Assembly: GCF_009870125.1 (NCBI RefSeq)
Contig: NC_046681.1
Coordinates: 26,682,001 to 26,746,000 of the forward strand
DNA from: Drosophila pseudoobscura
Lineage: Eukaryota; Arthropoda; Insecta; Diptera; Drosophilidae
Direction of reading: 5' to 3'
Length of the DNA: 64,000 nt
Below are positions 14,125-26,345 of this stretch, in pieces; positions within the stretch are counted from its first letter, which is position 1; every line of letters begins with the position of its first letter. The notes below the pieces were generated by a model. It saw nothing but the letters and a program-made list of their open reading frames with translations. It had not been told where the DNA came from and did not search any database. Position numbers and translations under genes: made by a program.

Positions 14125-14130
14125 AATAAA
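14125..14130 (+). terminator. AATAAA poly(A) signal in the left palindrome arm
   Basis: AATAAA lies 143 bp after the captured stop codon. With the A/T-rich sequence before it, the arm looks like a last exon plus 3' UTR. The mirror copy is TTTATT at 15052-15057. Confidence 0.6.
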
Positions 14131-14296
14131 ACTATTGAAAAATCATCTTTGCTGTTTTCTGTATGGGAAGGGGGGAAACTATACCGATTACAAAAAGGCG
14201 TGGAACACCCAGATTGGTTCACAATTAGCGGAGAAAACCAATTATTTTTGATTGGAGAAAATGTCCTTGATCCTTGATAAGGACTCCATCAAATCA

Positions 14297-14885
14297 GGGA
14301 AATTTTTCAATCACAGAAAGCCATCGCACACCCATATTGGCCCACAAATAGCCGAGAGAACTATGTATGTATGGTTGGGGATGTGGGAATCCTTAGCGAA
14401 GGATCAAGGAGAATTTTCTGATCAGGTCGGGCTATGGCACGCCCCCATCGGGCCACTAATAAGGGAGAAAGCAAGATATATATGTCTGGAGAAAATATCC
14501 CTTATCCTTGGTCCTTGATAATGACTCTATCAGATCAAGGATGCTATTCCGAATACAGGAAGCCGTAGCACGTCTGGGAGAACAAAAGTTATTATTGTCA
14601 ATTGTTGTACAACAAATTTTTGTTATTGTACAACAACAGCGCTCAACCAGCGACCGCCAAAATGGTCAAAATCAAGCATTTCAGATCTGGGATACCAGGC
14701 GAACAGAAATCAGCAGAAGGTCGCTGCTTTTTTTAAAGCGAAAACATTAAAAATGAAAATATGGAAATACTTTTGGGGGTTCAAAAACGGAAAAATAAAA
14801 TTTTAAAAAATAAAAAAAGCTAGCGACCTTCTGCGTGCCATAGCCCGACCTGATCAGAAAATTTTCCATGTTCCTTTTGATTGAG
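14297..14885. repeat. Loop of the palindrome with a second, diverged tandem repeat
   Basis: The 589-bp spacer contains further symmetric pieces: 14412-14442 is the reverse complement of 14833-14863, offset by 93 bp from the outer axis, so one side has lost or gained about 93 bp. CAGAAGGTCGCT (14714) pairs with AGCGACCTTCTG (14822). There is a palindromic TTGTTGTACAACAA near 14603. Diverged copies of a roughly 130-200-bp unit, with cores such as TTGGCCCACAAATAGCCGAG and CGGGCCACTAATAAGGGAG, run through the left arm end and the loop. No coding region is convincing. Confidence 0.75.
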
Positions 14886-15358
14886 TGATTTGATGGAGTC
14901 CTTATCAAGGATCAAGGACATTTTCTCCAATCAAAAATAATTGGTTTTCTCCGCTAATTGTGAACCAATCTGGGTGTTCCACGCCTTTTTGTAATCGGTA
15001 TAGTTTCCCCCCTTCCCATACAGAAAACAGCAAAGATGATTTTTCAATAGTTTTATTCATCATAACTTAGCTTAGTATAAATAAATAAACAAGTGGAGAA
15101 CATTTCTATTTACTATTTTAATATATCTTATAATTAATGTATCTTAATATATATACGTGTATATCCTTAAAGCTAACAACGACGAGATATATCTAGAGTT
15201 TAGTAGCCCGCGTAGCTCTTTCCTTGGCAGTCATAGTCAGAGTCCTTGATGTCGATGGCCAGGTCAAGGGATGACGATGGCTTCTTATGCGGATCGTGCA
15301 ATAGGTGCACTTCTGTCCTGCTGGGATACGATTCTGTCTGGCTGGGATATAGCCTCCC
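14886..15358 (-). repeat. Right arm of the central palindrome
   Basis: Reverse-complement partner of 13824-14296, with the same length and no net indel. It runs outward into the right satellite array, whose first monomer is unusually diverged (TTCTTTACGCTATATCACTG in place of the usual form). Confidence 0.93.
15200..15358 (-). pseudogene. Captured C-terminal exon end of an unidentified gene (right copy)
   Basis: Mirror copy of the fragment at 13824-13982, read on the minus strand and ending in TAA at 15202-15200. Two amino-acid changes from the left copy are visible: Asn to Ile in LAIDN, and Ser to Cys in DYDS. The reading frame is otherwise kept. Confidence 0.6.
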
Positions 15359-18300
15359 ATTAAAACACTGGTTGTTCTTTACGCTATATCACTGCTATAC
15401 GGCAGCCGATTGGGGCGCGGCATGTCTTTTTGTGATTGGGAGAGTCCTGCGAAACGATTGCCATCGGAAAAAGGGACATCCATTTTTTCACGATTTTCGC
15501 AAAAAATCATGATGTAACCATCATTAAATTTTCAAAAAATCTGCCTCATTTTCGTAGTCGAGATTTTGATGCCGTTCGACAGTTTGGATCCTCACGATCC
15601 TGCGAGAGTTGGTCCTTCACCGATCGGCCCATAAATTGCCGAGATATAGCCTTCCGAAAGTCTGGATGTGCACCATTCAAATACTGGTTTTCTGTACGCT
15701 ATATCTCGGCTATACGGCAGCCGATTGGCCTCATTTTCGTAGTCGAGATTTTGATGCCGTTCGACAGTCTGGATCCTCACGATCCTGCGAGAGTTGGTTC
15801 TTCACCGATCGGCCCATAAATTGCCGAGATATAGCCTTCCGAAAGTCTGGATGTGCACCATTCAAATATCGGTTTTCTGTACGCTATATCTCGGCTATAC
15901 GGCAGCCGATTGGGGCGCGGCATGTCTCTTCGTGATTGGGAGAGTCCTGCGAATCGATTGCCATCGGAAAAAGGGACATCCATATTTTCACGATTTTCGC
16001 AAAAAATCATGATGTAACCATCATTAAATTTTCAAAAAATCGGCCTCATTTTCGTAGTCGAGATTTTGATGCCGTTCGACAGTTTGGATCCTCACGATCC
16101 TGCGAGAGTTGGTCCTTCACCGATCGGCCCATAAATTGCCGAGATATAGCCTCCCGAAAGTTTGGATGTGCACCATTAAAATACTGGTTTTCTGTACGCT
16201 ATATCTCGGCTATACGGCAGCCGATTGGGGCGCGGCATGTCTCTTCGTGATTGGGAGAGTCCTGCGAATCGATTGCCATCGGAAAAAGGGACATCCATAT
16301 TTTCACGATTTTCGCAAAAAATCATGATGTAACCATCATTAAATTTTCAAAAAATCGTCCTCATTTTCGTAGTCGAGATTTCGAAGCCGTTCGACAGTCT
16401 AGATCCTCATGATCCTGCGAGAGTTGGTCCTTCACCGATCGGCCCATAAATAGCCGAGATATAGCCTCCCGAAAGTTTGGATGTGCACCATTAAAATACT
16501 GGTTTTCTGTACGCTATATCTCGGCTATACGGCAGCCGATTGGCCTCATTTTCGTAGTCGAGATTTTGATGCCGTTCGACAGTCTGGATCCTCACGATCC
16601 TGCGAGAGTTGGTTCTTCACCGATCGGCCCATAAATTGCCGAGATATAGCCTTCCGAAAGTCTGGATGTGCACCATTCAAATATCGGTTTTCTGTACGCT
16701 ATATCTCGGCTATACGGCAGCCGATTGAAGCGCGGCATGTCTCTTCGTGATCGGGAGAGTCCTGCGAATCGATTGCCATCGGAAAAAGGGACATCCATAT
16801 TTTCACGATTTTCGCAAAAAATCATTAAATTTTCAAAAAATCGGGCTCATTTTCGTAGTCGAGATTTTGATGCCGTTCGACAGGTTGGATCCTCACGATC
16901 CTGCAAGAGTTGGTCCTTCACCGATCGGCCCATAAATAGCCGAGATATAGCCTCCCGAAAGTTTGGATGTGCACCATTAAAATACTGGTTTTCTGTACGC
17001 TATATCTCGGCTATACGGCAGCCGATTGAAGCGCGGCATGTCTCTTCGTGATCGGGAGAGTCCTGCGAAACGATTGCCTTCGGAAAAAGGGACATCCATT
17101 TTTTCACGATTTTCGCAAAAAATCATGATGTAACCATCATTAAATTTTCAAAAAATCGGCCTCATTTTCGTAGTCGAGATTTTGATGCCGTTCGACAGTT
17201 TGGAGCCTCACGATCCTGCGAGAGTTGGTCCTTCACCGATCGGCCCATAAATAGCCGAGATATAGCCTCCCGAAAGTTTGGATGTACACCATTAAAATAC
17301 TGGTTTTCTGTACGCTATATCTCGGCTATACGGCAGCCGATTGGAGCGCGACTTGTCTCTTCGTGATTGGGAGAGTCCTGCGAAACGATTGCCATCGGAA
17401 AAAGGGACATCCATATTTTCACGATTTTCGCAAAATATCATGATGTAACCATCATTAAATTTTCAAAAAATCGGCCTCATTTTCGTAGTCGAGATTTTGA
17501 TGCCGTTCGACAGTTTGGAGCCTCACGATCCTGCGAGAGTTGGTCCTTCACCGATCGGCCCATAAATTGCCGAGATATAGCCTCCCGAAAGTTTGGATGT
17601 GCACCATTAAAATACTGGTTTTCTGTACGCTATATCTCGGCTATACGGTAGCCGATTGGAGCGCGGCTTGTCTCTTCGTGATTGGGAGAGTCCTGCGAAA
17701 CGATTGCCATCAAAAAAAGGGACATCCATTTTTTCACGATTTTCGCAAAAAATCATGATGTAACCATCATTAAATTTTCAAAAAATCGGCCTCATTTTCG
17801 TAGTCGAGATTTTGATGCCGTTCGACAGTTTGGAGCCTCACGATCCTGCGAGAGTTGGTCCTTCACCGATCGGCCCATAAATAGCCGAGATATAGCCTCC
17901 CGAAAGTTTGGATGTGCACCATTCAAATACTGGTTTTCTGTACGCTATATCTAAGCTATACGGCAGCCGATTGAAGCGCGGCATGTCTCTTCGTGATCGG
18001 GAGAGTCCTGCGAATCGATTGCCATCGGAAAAAGGGACATCCATATTTTCACGATTTTCGCAAAAAATCATGATGTAACCATCATTAAATTTGGTTGGTC
18101 CTTCACCGATCGGCCCATAAATTGCCGAGATATAGCCTCCCGAAAGTTTGGATGTGCACCATTAAAATACTGGTTTTCTGTACGCTATATCTCGGCTATA
18201 CGGCAGCCGATTGAAGCGCGGCATGTCTCTTCGTGATCGGGAGAGTCCTGCGAAACGATTGCCATCGGAAAAAGGGACATCCATTTTTTCACGATTTTCG

Positions 18301-18409
18301 CAAAAAATCATGATGTAACCATCATTAAATTTTCAAAAAATCGGGCTCATTTTCGTAGTCGAGATTTTGATGCCGTTCGACAGTTTGGATCCTCACGATC
18401 CTGCGAGAG

Positions 18410-20460
18410 TTGGTCCTTTACCGATCGGCCCATAAATTGCCGAGATATAGCCTCCCGAAAGTTTGGATGTGCACCATTAAAATACTGGTTTTCTGTACGC
18501 TATATCTCGGCTATACGGCAGCCGATTGGAGCGCGGCTTGTCTCTTCGTGATTGGGAGAGTCCTGCGAAACGATTGCCATCAAAAAAAGGGACATCCATT
18601 TTTTCACGATTTTCGCAAAAAATCATGATGTAACCATCATTAAATTTTCAAAAAATCGGCCTCATTTTCGTAGTCGAGATTTTGATGCCGTTCGACAGTT
18701 TGGATCCTCACGATCCTGCGAGAGTTGGTCCTTTACCGATCGGCCCATAAATTGCCGAGATATAGCCTCCCGAAAGTTTGGATGTGCACCATTAAAATAC
18801 TGGTTTTCTGTACGCTATATCTCGGCTATACGGCAGCCGATTGGAGCGCGACTTGTCTCTTCGTGATTGGGAGAGTCCTGCGAAACGATTGCCATCGGAA
18901 AAGGGACATCCATATTTTCACGATTTTCGCAAAATATCATGATGTAACCATCATTAAATTTTCAAAAAATCGGCCTCATTTTCGTAGTTGAGATTTTGAT
19001 GCCGTTCGACAGTTTGGATCCTCACGATCCTGCGAGAGTTGGTCCTTTACCGATCGGCCCATAAATTGCCGAGATATAGCCTCCCGAAAGTTTGGATGTG
19101 CACCATTAAAATACTGGTTTTCTGTACGCTATATCTCGGCTATACGGCAGCCGATTGGAGCGCGGGTTGTCTCTTCGTGATTGGGAGAGTCCTGCGAAAC
19201 GATTGCCATCAAAAAAAGGGACATCCATTTTTTCACGATTTTCGCAAAAAATCATGATGTAACCATCATTAAATTTTCAAAAAATCGGCCTCATTTTCGT
19301 AGTCGAGATTTTGATGCCGTTCGACAGTTTGGAGCCTCACGATCCTGCGAGAGTTGGTCCTTCACCGATCGGCCCATAAATAGCCGAGATATAGCCTCCC
19401 GAAAGTTTGGATGTGCACCATTCAAATACTGGTTTTCTGTACGCTATATCTAAGCTATACGGCAGCCGATTGAAGCGCGGCATGTCTCTTCGTGATCGGG
19501 AGAGTCCTGCGAATCGATTGCCATCGGAAAAAGGGACATCCATATTTTCACGATTTTCGCAAAAAATCATGATGTAACCATCATTAAATTTTCAAAAAAT
19601 CGGGCTCATTTTCGTAGTCGAGATTTTGATGCCGTTCGACAGTCTGGATCCTCACGATCCTGTGAGAGTTGGTCCTTTACCGATCGGCCCATAAATTGCC
19701 GAGATATAGCCTCCCGAAAGTTTGGATGTGCACCATTAAAATACTGGTTTTCTGTACGCTATATCTCGGCTATACGGCAGCCGATTGGAGCGCGGCTTGT
19801 CTCTTCGTGATTGGGAGAGTCCTGCGAAACGATTGCCATCGGAAAAAGGGACATCCATTTTTTCACGATTTTCGCAAAAAATCATGATGTAACCATCATT
19901 AAATTTTCAAAAAATCGGCCTCATTTTCGTAGTCGAGATTTTGATGCCGTTCGACAGTTTGGAGCCTCACGATCCTGCGAGAGTTGGTCCTTCACCGATC
20001 GGCCCATAAATAGCCGAGATATAGCCTCCCGAAAGTTTGGATGTGCACCATTCAAATACTGGTTTTCTGTACGCTATATCTAAGCTATACGGCAGCCGAT
20101 TGAAGCGCGGCATGTCTCTTCGTGATCGGGAGAGTCCTGCGAAACGATTGCCATCGGAAAAAGGGACATTCATTTTTTCACGATTTTCGCAAAAAATAAT
20201 GATGTAACCATCATTAAATTTTCAAAAAATCGGCCTCATTTTCGTAGTCGAGATTTTGATGCCGTTCGACAGTTTGGATCCTCACGATCCTGCGAGAGTT
20301 GGTCCTTTACCGATCGGCCCATAAATTGCCGAGATATAGCCTCCCGAAAGTTTGGATGTGCACCATTAAAATACTGGTTTTCTGTACGCTATATCTCGGC
20401 TATACGGTAGCCGATTGGAGCGCGGCTTGTCTCTTCGTGATTGGGAGAGTCCTGCGAAAC
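18410..20460 (+). repeat. ~630-bp higher-order (dimeric) repeat block, first
   Basis: Matching variant positions recur at 18410, 19039, 19669 and 20299, spaced 629-630 bp. Units with GAGCGCGG/GATTGGGAG alternate with units carrying GAAGCGCGG/GATCGGGAG. Confidence 0.75.
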
Positions 20461-21085
20461 GATTGCCATCGGAAAAAGGGACATCCATTTTTTCACGATT
20501 TTCGCAAAAAATCATCATTAAATTTTCAAAAAATCGTCCTCATTTTCGTAGTCGAGATTTTGATGCCGTTCGACAGTCTAGGTCCTCATGATCCTGCGAG
20601 AGTTGGTCCTTCACCGATCGGCCCATAAATAGCCGAGATATAGCCTTCCGAAAGTCTGGATGTGCACCATTCAAATACTGGTTTTCTGTACGCTATATCT
20701 CGGCTATACGGCAGCCGATTGGAGCGCGGCTTGTCTCTTCGTGATCGGGAGAGTCCTGCGAAACGATTGCCATCGGAAAAAGGGACATTCATTTTTTCAC
20801 GATTTTCGCAAAAAATCATGATGTAACCATCATTAAATTTTCAAAAAATCGTCCTCATTTTCGTAGTCGAGATTTCGAATCCGTTCGACAGTCTAGATCC
20901 TCATGATCCTGCGAGAGTTGGTCCTTCACCGATCGGCCCATAAATAGCCGAGATATAGCCTCCCGAAAGTTTGGATTTGCACCATTAAAATACTGGTTTT
21001 CTGTACGCTATATCTCGGCTATACGGCAGCCGATTGGCCTCATTTTCGTAGTCGAGATTTTGATGCCGTTCGACAGTCTGGATCC

Positions 21086-24000
21086 TCACGATCCTGCGAG
21101 AGTTGATCCTTTACCGATCGGCCCATAAATTGCCGAGATATAGCCTCCCGAAAGTCTGGATGTGCACCATTCAAATACTGGTTTTCTGTACGCTATATCT
21201 CGGCTATACGGCAGCCATGTCTCTTCGTGATTGGGAGAGTCCTGCGAAACGATTGCCATCGGAAAAAGGGACATCCATATTTTCACGATTTTCGCAAAAA
21301 ATCATGATGTAACCATCATTAAATTTTCAAAAAATCGGCCTCATTTCCGTAGTCGAGATTTTGATGCCGTTCGACAGTCTAGGTCCTCATGATCCTGCGA
21401 GAGTTGGTCCTTCACCGATCGGCCCATAAATAGCCGAGATATAGCCTCCCGAAAGTTTGGATGTGCACCATTCAAATACTGGTTTTCTGTACGCTATATC
21501 TCGGCTATACGGCAGCCGATTGGAGCGCGGCATGTCTCTTCGTGATTGGGAGAGTCCTGCGAAACGATTGCCATCGGAAAAAGGGACATCCATTTTTTAA
21601 CGATTTTCGCTAAAAATCATGATGTAACCATCATTAAATTTTCAAAAAATCGGGCTCATTTTCGTAGTCGAGATTTTGATGCCGTTCGACAGTTTGGATC
21701 CTCACGATCCTGCGAGAGTTGGTCCTTTACCGATCGGCCCATAAATTGCCGAGATATAGCCTCCCGAAAGTTTGGATGTGCACCATTAAAATACTGGTTT
21801 TCTGTACGCTATATCTCGGCTATACGGCAGCCGATTGGCCTCATTTTCGTAGTCGAGATTTTGATGCCGTTCGACAGTTTGGATCCTCACGATCCTACGA
21901 GAGTTGGTCCTTCACCGATCGGCCCATAAATAGCCGAGATATAGCCTCCCGAAAGTTTGGATGTGCACCATTAAAATACTGGTTTTCTGTACGCTATATC
22001 TCGGCTATACGGCAGCCGATTGGGGCGCGGCATGTCTCTTCGTGATTGGGAGAGTCCTGCGAATCGATTGCCATCGGAAAAAGGGACATCCATATTTTCA
22101 CGATTTTCGCAAAAAATCATGATGTAACCATCATTAAATTTTCAAAAAATCGTCCTCATTTTCGTAGTCGAGATTTCGAAGCCGTTCGACAGTCTAGATC
22201 CTCATGATCCTGCGAGAGTTGGTCCTTCACCGATCGGCCCATAAATAGCCGAGATATAGCCTCCCGAAAGTTTGGATGTGCACCATTAAAATACTGGTTT
22301 TCTGTACGCTATATCTCGGCTATACGGCAGCCGATTGGCCTCATTTTCGTAGTCGAGATTTTGATGCCGTTCGACAGTCTGGATCCTCACGATCCTGCGA
22401 GAGTTGGTTCTTCACCGATCGGCCCATAAATTGCCGAGATATAGCCTTCCGAAAGTCTGGATGTGCACCATTCAAATATCGGTTTTCTGTACGCTATATC
22501 TCGGCTATACGGCAGCCGATTGGGGCGCGGCATGTCTCTTCGTGATTGGGAGAGTCCTGCGAATCGATTGCCATCGGAAAAAGGGACATCCATATTTTCA
22601 CGATTTTCGCAAAAAATCATGATGTAACCATCATTAAATTTTCAAAAAATCTGCCTCATTTTCGTAGTCGAGATTTTGATGCCGTTCGACAGTTTGGATC
22701 CTCACGATCCTGCGAGAGTTGATCCTTTACCGATCGGCCCATAAATTGCCGAGATATAGCCTCCCGAAAGTCTGGATGTGCACCATTCAAATACTGGTTT
22801 TCTGTACGCTATATCTCGGCTATACGGCAGCCATGTCTCTTCGTGATTGGGAGAGTCCTGCGAAACGATTGCCATCGGAAAAAGGGACATCCATATTTTC
22901 ACGATTTTCGCAAAAAATCATGATGTAACCATCATTAAATTTTCAAAAAATCGGCCTCATTTTCGTAGTCGAGATTTTGATGCCGTTCGACAGTCTAGAT
23001 CCTCATGATCCTGCGAGAGTTGGTCCTTCACCGATCGGCCCATAAATAGCCGAGATATAGCCTCCCGAAAGTTTGGATGTGCACCATTCAAATACTGGTT
23101 TTCTGTACGCTATATCTCGGCTATACGGCAGCCGATTGGAGCGCGGCATGTCTCTTCGTGATTGGGAGAGTCCTGCGAAACGATTGCCATCGGAAAAAGG
23201 GACATCCATTTTTTAACGATTTTCGCTAAAAATCATGATGTAACCATCATTAAATTTTCAAAAAATCGGGCTCATTTTCGTAGTCGAGATTTTGATGCCG
23301 TTCGACAGTTTGGATCCTCACGATCCTGCGAGAGTTGGTCCTTTACCGATCGGCCCATAAATTGCCGAGATATAGCCTCCCGAAAGTTTGGATGTGCACC
23401 ATTAAAATACTGGTTTTCTGTACGCTATATCTCGGCTATACGGCAGCCGATTGGCCTCATTTTCGTAGTCGAGATTTTGATGCCGTTCGACAGTTTGGAT
23501 CCTCACGATCCTACGAGAGTTGGTCTTTCACCGATCGGCCCATAAATAGCCGAGATATAGCCTCCCGAAAGTTTGGATGTGCACCATTAAAATACTGGTT
23601 TTCTGTACGCTATATCTCGGCTATACGGCAGCCGATTGGGGCGCGGCATGTCTCTTCGTGATTGGGAGAGTCCTGCGAATCGATTGCCATCGGAAAAAGG
23701 GACATCCATATTTTCACGATTTTCGCAAAAAATCATGATGTAACCATCATTAAATTTTCAAAAAATCGTCCTCATTTTCGTAGTCGAGATTTCGAAGCCG
23801 TTCGACAGTCTAGATCCTCATGATCCTGCGAGAGTTGGTCCTTCACCGATCGGCCCATAAATAGCCGAGATATAGCCTCCCGAAAGTTTGGATGTGCACC
23901 ATTAAAATACTGGTTTTCTGTACGCTATATCTCGGCTATACGGCAGCCGATTGGCCTCATTTTCGTAGTCGAGATTTTGATGCCGTTCGACAGTCTGGAT

Positions 24001-24240
24001 CCTCACGATCCTGCGAGAGTTGGTTCTTCACCGATCGGCCCATAAATTGCCGAGATATAGCCTTCCGAAAGTCTGGATGTGCACCATTCAAATATCGGTT
24101 TTCTGTACGCTATATCTCGGCTATACGGCAGCCGATTGGGGCGCGGCATGTCTCTTCGTGATTGGGAGAGTCCTGCGAATCGATTGCCATCGGAAAAAGG
24201 GACATCCATATTTTCACGATTTTCGCAAAAAATCATGATG
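21086..24240 (+). repeat. Two copies of a 1616-bp higher-order repeat
   Basis: All landmarks of 21086-22622 recur exactly 1616 bp later (22702-24238). These include two 185-bp units, the 14-bp-deleted unit and private variants such as CGAAGCCG in place of TGATGCCG. Only scattered substitutions separate the copies, pointing to a recent tandem duplication of about five monomers. Confidence 0.88.
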
Positions 24241-26345
24241 TAACCATCATTAAATTTTCAAAAAATCGGCCTCAATTTCGTAGTTGAGATTTTGATGCCG
24301 TTCGACAGTTTGGATCCTCACGATCCTGCGAGAGTTGGCCCTTCACCGATCGGCCCATAAATAGCCGAGATATAGCCTCCCGAAAGTTTTTATGTGCACC
24401 ATTAAAATACTGGTTTTCTGTACGCTATATCTCGGCTATACGGCAGCCGATTGAAGCGCGGCATGTCTCTTCGTGATCGGGAGAGTCCTGCGAATCGATT
24501 GCCATCGGAAAAAGGGACATCCATATTTTCACGATTTTCGCAAAATATCATGATGTAACCATCATTAAATTTTCAAAAAATCGGCCTCATTTTCGTAGTT
24601 GAGATTTTGATGCCGTTCGACAGTTTGGATCCTCACGATCCTGCGAGAGTTGGTCCTTTACCGATCGGCCCATAAATTGCCGAGATATAGCCTCCCGAAA
24701 GTTTGGATGTGCACCATTAAAATACTGGTTTTCTGTACGCTATATCTCGGCTATACGGCAGCCGATTGGAGCGCGACTTGTCTCTTCGTGATTGGGAGAG
24801 TCCTGCGAAACGATTGCCATCGGAAAAAGGGGCATCCATATTTTCACGATTTTCGCAAAATATCATGATGTAACCATCATTAAATTTTCAAAAAATCGGC
24901 CTCATTTTCGTAGTTGAGATTTTGATGCCGTTCGACAGTTTGGATCCTCACGATCCTGCGAGAGTTGGCCCTTCACCGATCGGCCCATAAATTGCCGAGA
25001 TATAGCCTCCCGAAAGTTTGGATGTGCACCATTAAAATACTGGTTTTCTGTACGCTATATCTCGGCTATACGGCAGCCGATTGAAGCGCGGCATGTCTCT
25101 TCGTGATCGGGAGAGTCCTGCGAATCGATTGCCATCGGAAAAAGGGACATCCATATTTTCACGATTTTCGCAAAATATCATGATGTAACCATCATTAAAT
25201 TTTCAAAAAATCGGCCTCATTTTCGTAGTTGAGATTTTGATGCCGTTCGACAGTTTGGATCCTCACGATCCTGCGAGAGTTGGTCCTTTACCGATCGGCC
25301 CATAAATTGCCGAGATATAGCCTCCCGAAAGTTTGGATGTGCACCATTAAAATACTGGTTTTCTGTACGCTATATCTCGGCTATACGGCAGCCGATTGGA
25401 GCGCGACTTGTCTCTTCGTGATTGGGAGAGTCCTGCGAAACGATTGCCATCGGAAAAAGGGGCATCCATATTTTCACGATTTTCGCAAAATATCATGATG
25501 TAACCATCATTAAATTTTCAAAAAATCGGCCTCATTTTCGTAGTTGAGATTTTGATGCCGTTCGACAGTTTGGATCCTCACGATCCTGCGAGAGTTGGCC
25601 CTTCACCGATCGGCCCATAAATTGCCGAGATATAGCCTCCCGAAAGTTTGGATGTGCACCATTAAAATACTGGTTTTCTGTACGCTATATCTCGGCTATA
25701 CGGCAGCCGATTGAAGCGCGGCATGTCTCTTCGTGATCGGGAGAGTCCTGCAAAACGATTGCCATCGGAAAAAGGGACATCCATATTTTCACGATTTTCG
25801 CAAAAAATCATGATGTAACCATCATTAAATTTTCAAAAAATCGGGCTCATTTTCGTAGTCGAGATTTTGATGCCGTTCGACAGTTTGGATCCTCACGATC
25901 CTGCGAGAGTTGGTCCTTTACCGATCGGCCCATAAATTGCCGAGATATAGCCTCCCGAAAGTTTGGATGTGCACCATTAAAATACTGGTTTTCTGTACGC
26001 TATATCTCGGCTATACGGCAGCCGATTGGAGCGCGACTTGTCTCTTCGTGATTGGGAGAGTCCTGCGAAACGATTGCCATCGGAAAAAGGGGCATCCATA
26101 TTTTCACGATTTTCGCAAAATATCATGATGTAACCATCATTAAATTTTCAAAAAATCGGCCTCATTTTCGTAGTTGAGATTTTGATGCCGTTCGACAGTT
26201 TGGATCCTCACGACCCTGCGAGAGTTGGCCCTTCACCGATCGGCCCATAAATTGCCGAGATATAGCCTCCCGAAAGTTTGGATGTGCACCATTAAAATAC
26301 TGGTTTTCTGTACGCTATATCTCGGCTATACGGCAGCCGATTGAA
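24240..26345 (+). repeat. ~630-bp higher-order (dimeric) repeat block, second
   Basis: Near-identical dimers with matching positions at 24650, 25280 and 25910, spaced 630 bp. They share the private variants GCGCGACTTGTC, GGGGCATCC and CAAAATATCATG. Confidence 0.85.

Larger units (their letters stand above)
13824..14296 (+). repeat. Left arm of the central palindrome
   Basis: Reverse complement of 14886-15358. Paired positions sum to 29182 at both ends, so the arms match over 473 bp with no net indel. By eye only a few substitutions separate them, for example AAC/ATC and AGC/TGC in the coding-like part. The outer end runs directly into the left satellite array. The symmetry centre is near 14591. 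Confidence 0.93.

Noticed and set aside
13824..15358. DNA transposon with terminal inverted repeats
   Set aside because: No transposase frame in the loop, no target-site duplication at the outer ends (the arms run straight into satellite), and the arms contain a coding end with a poly(A) signal. A foldback element remains a weaker alternative.
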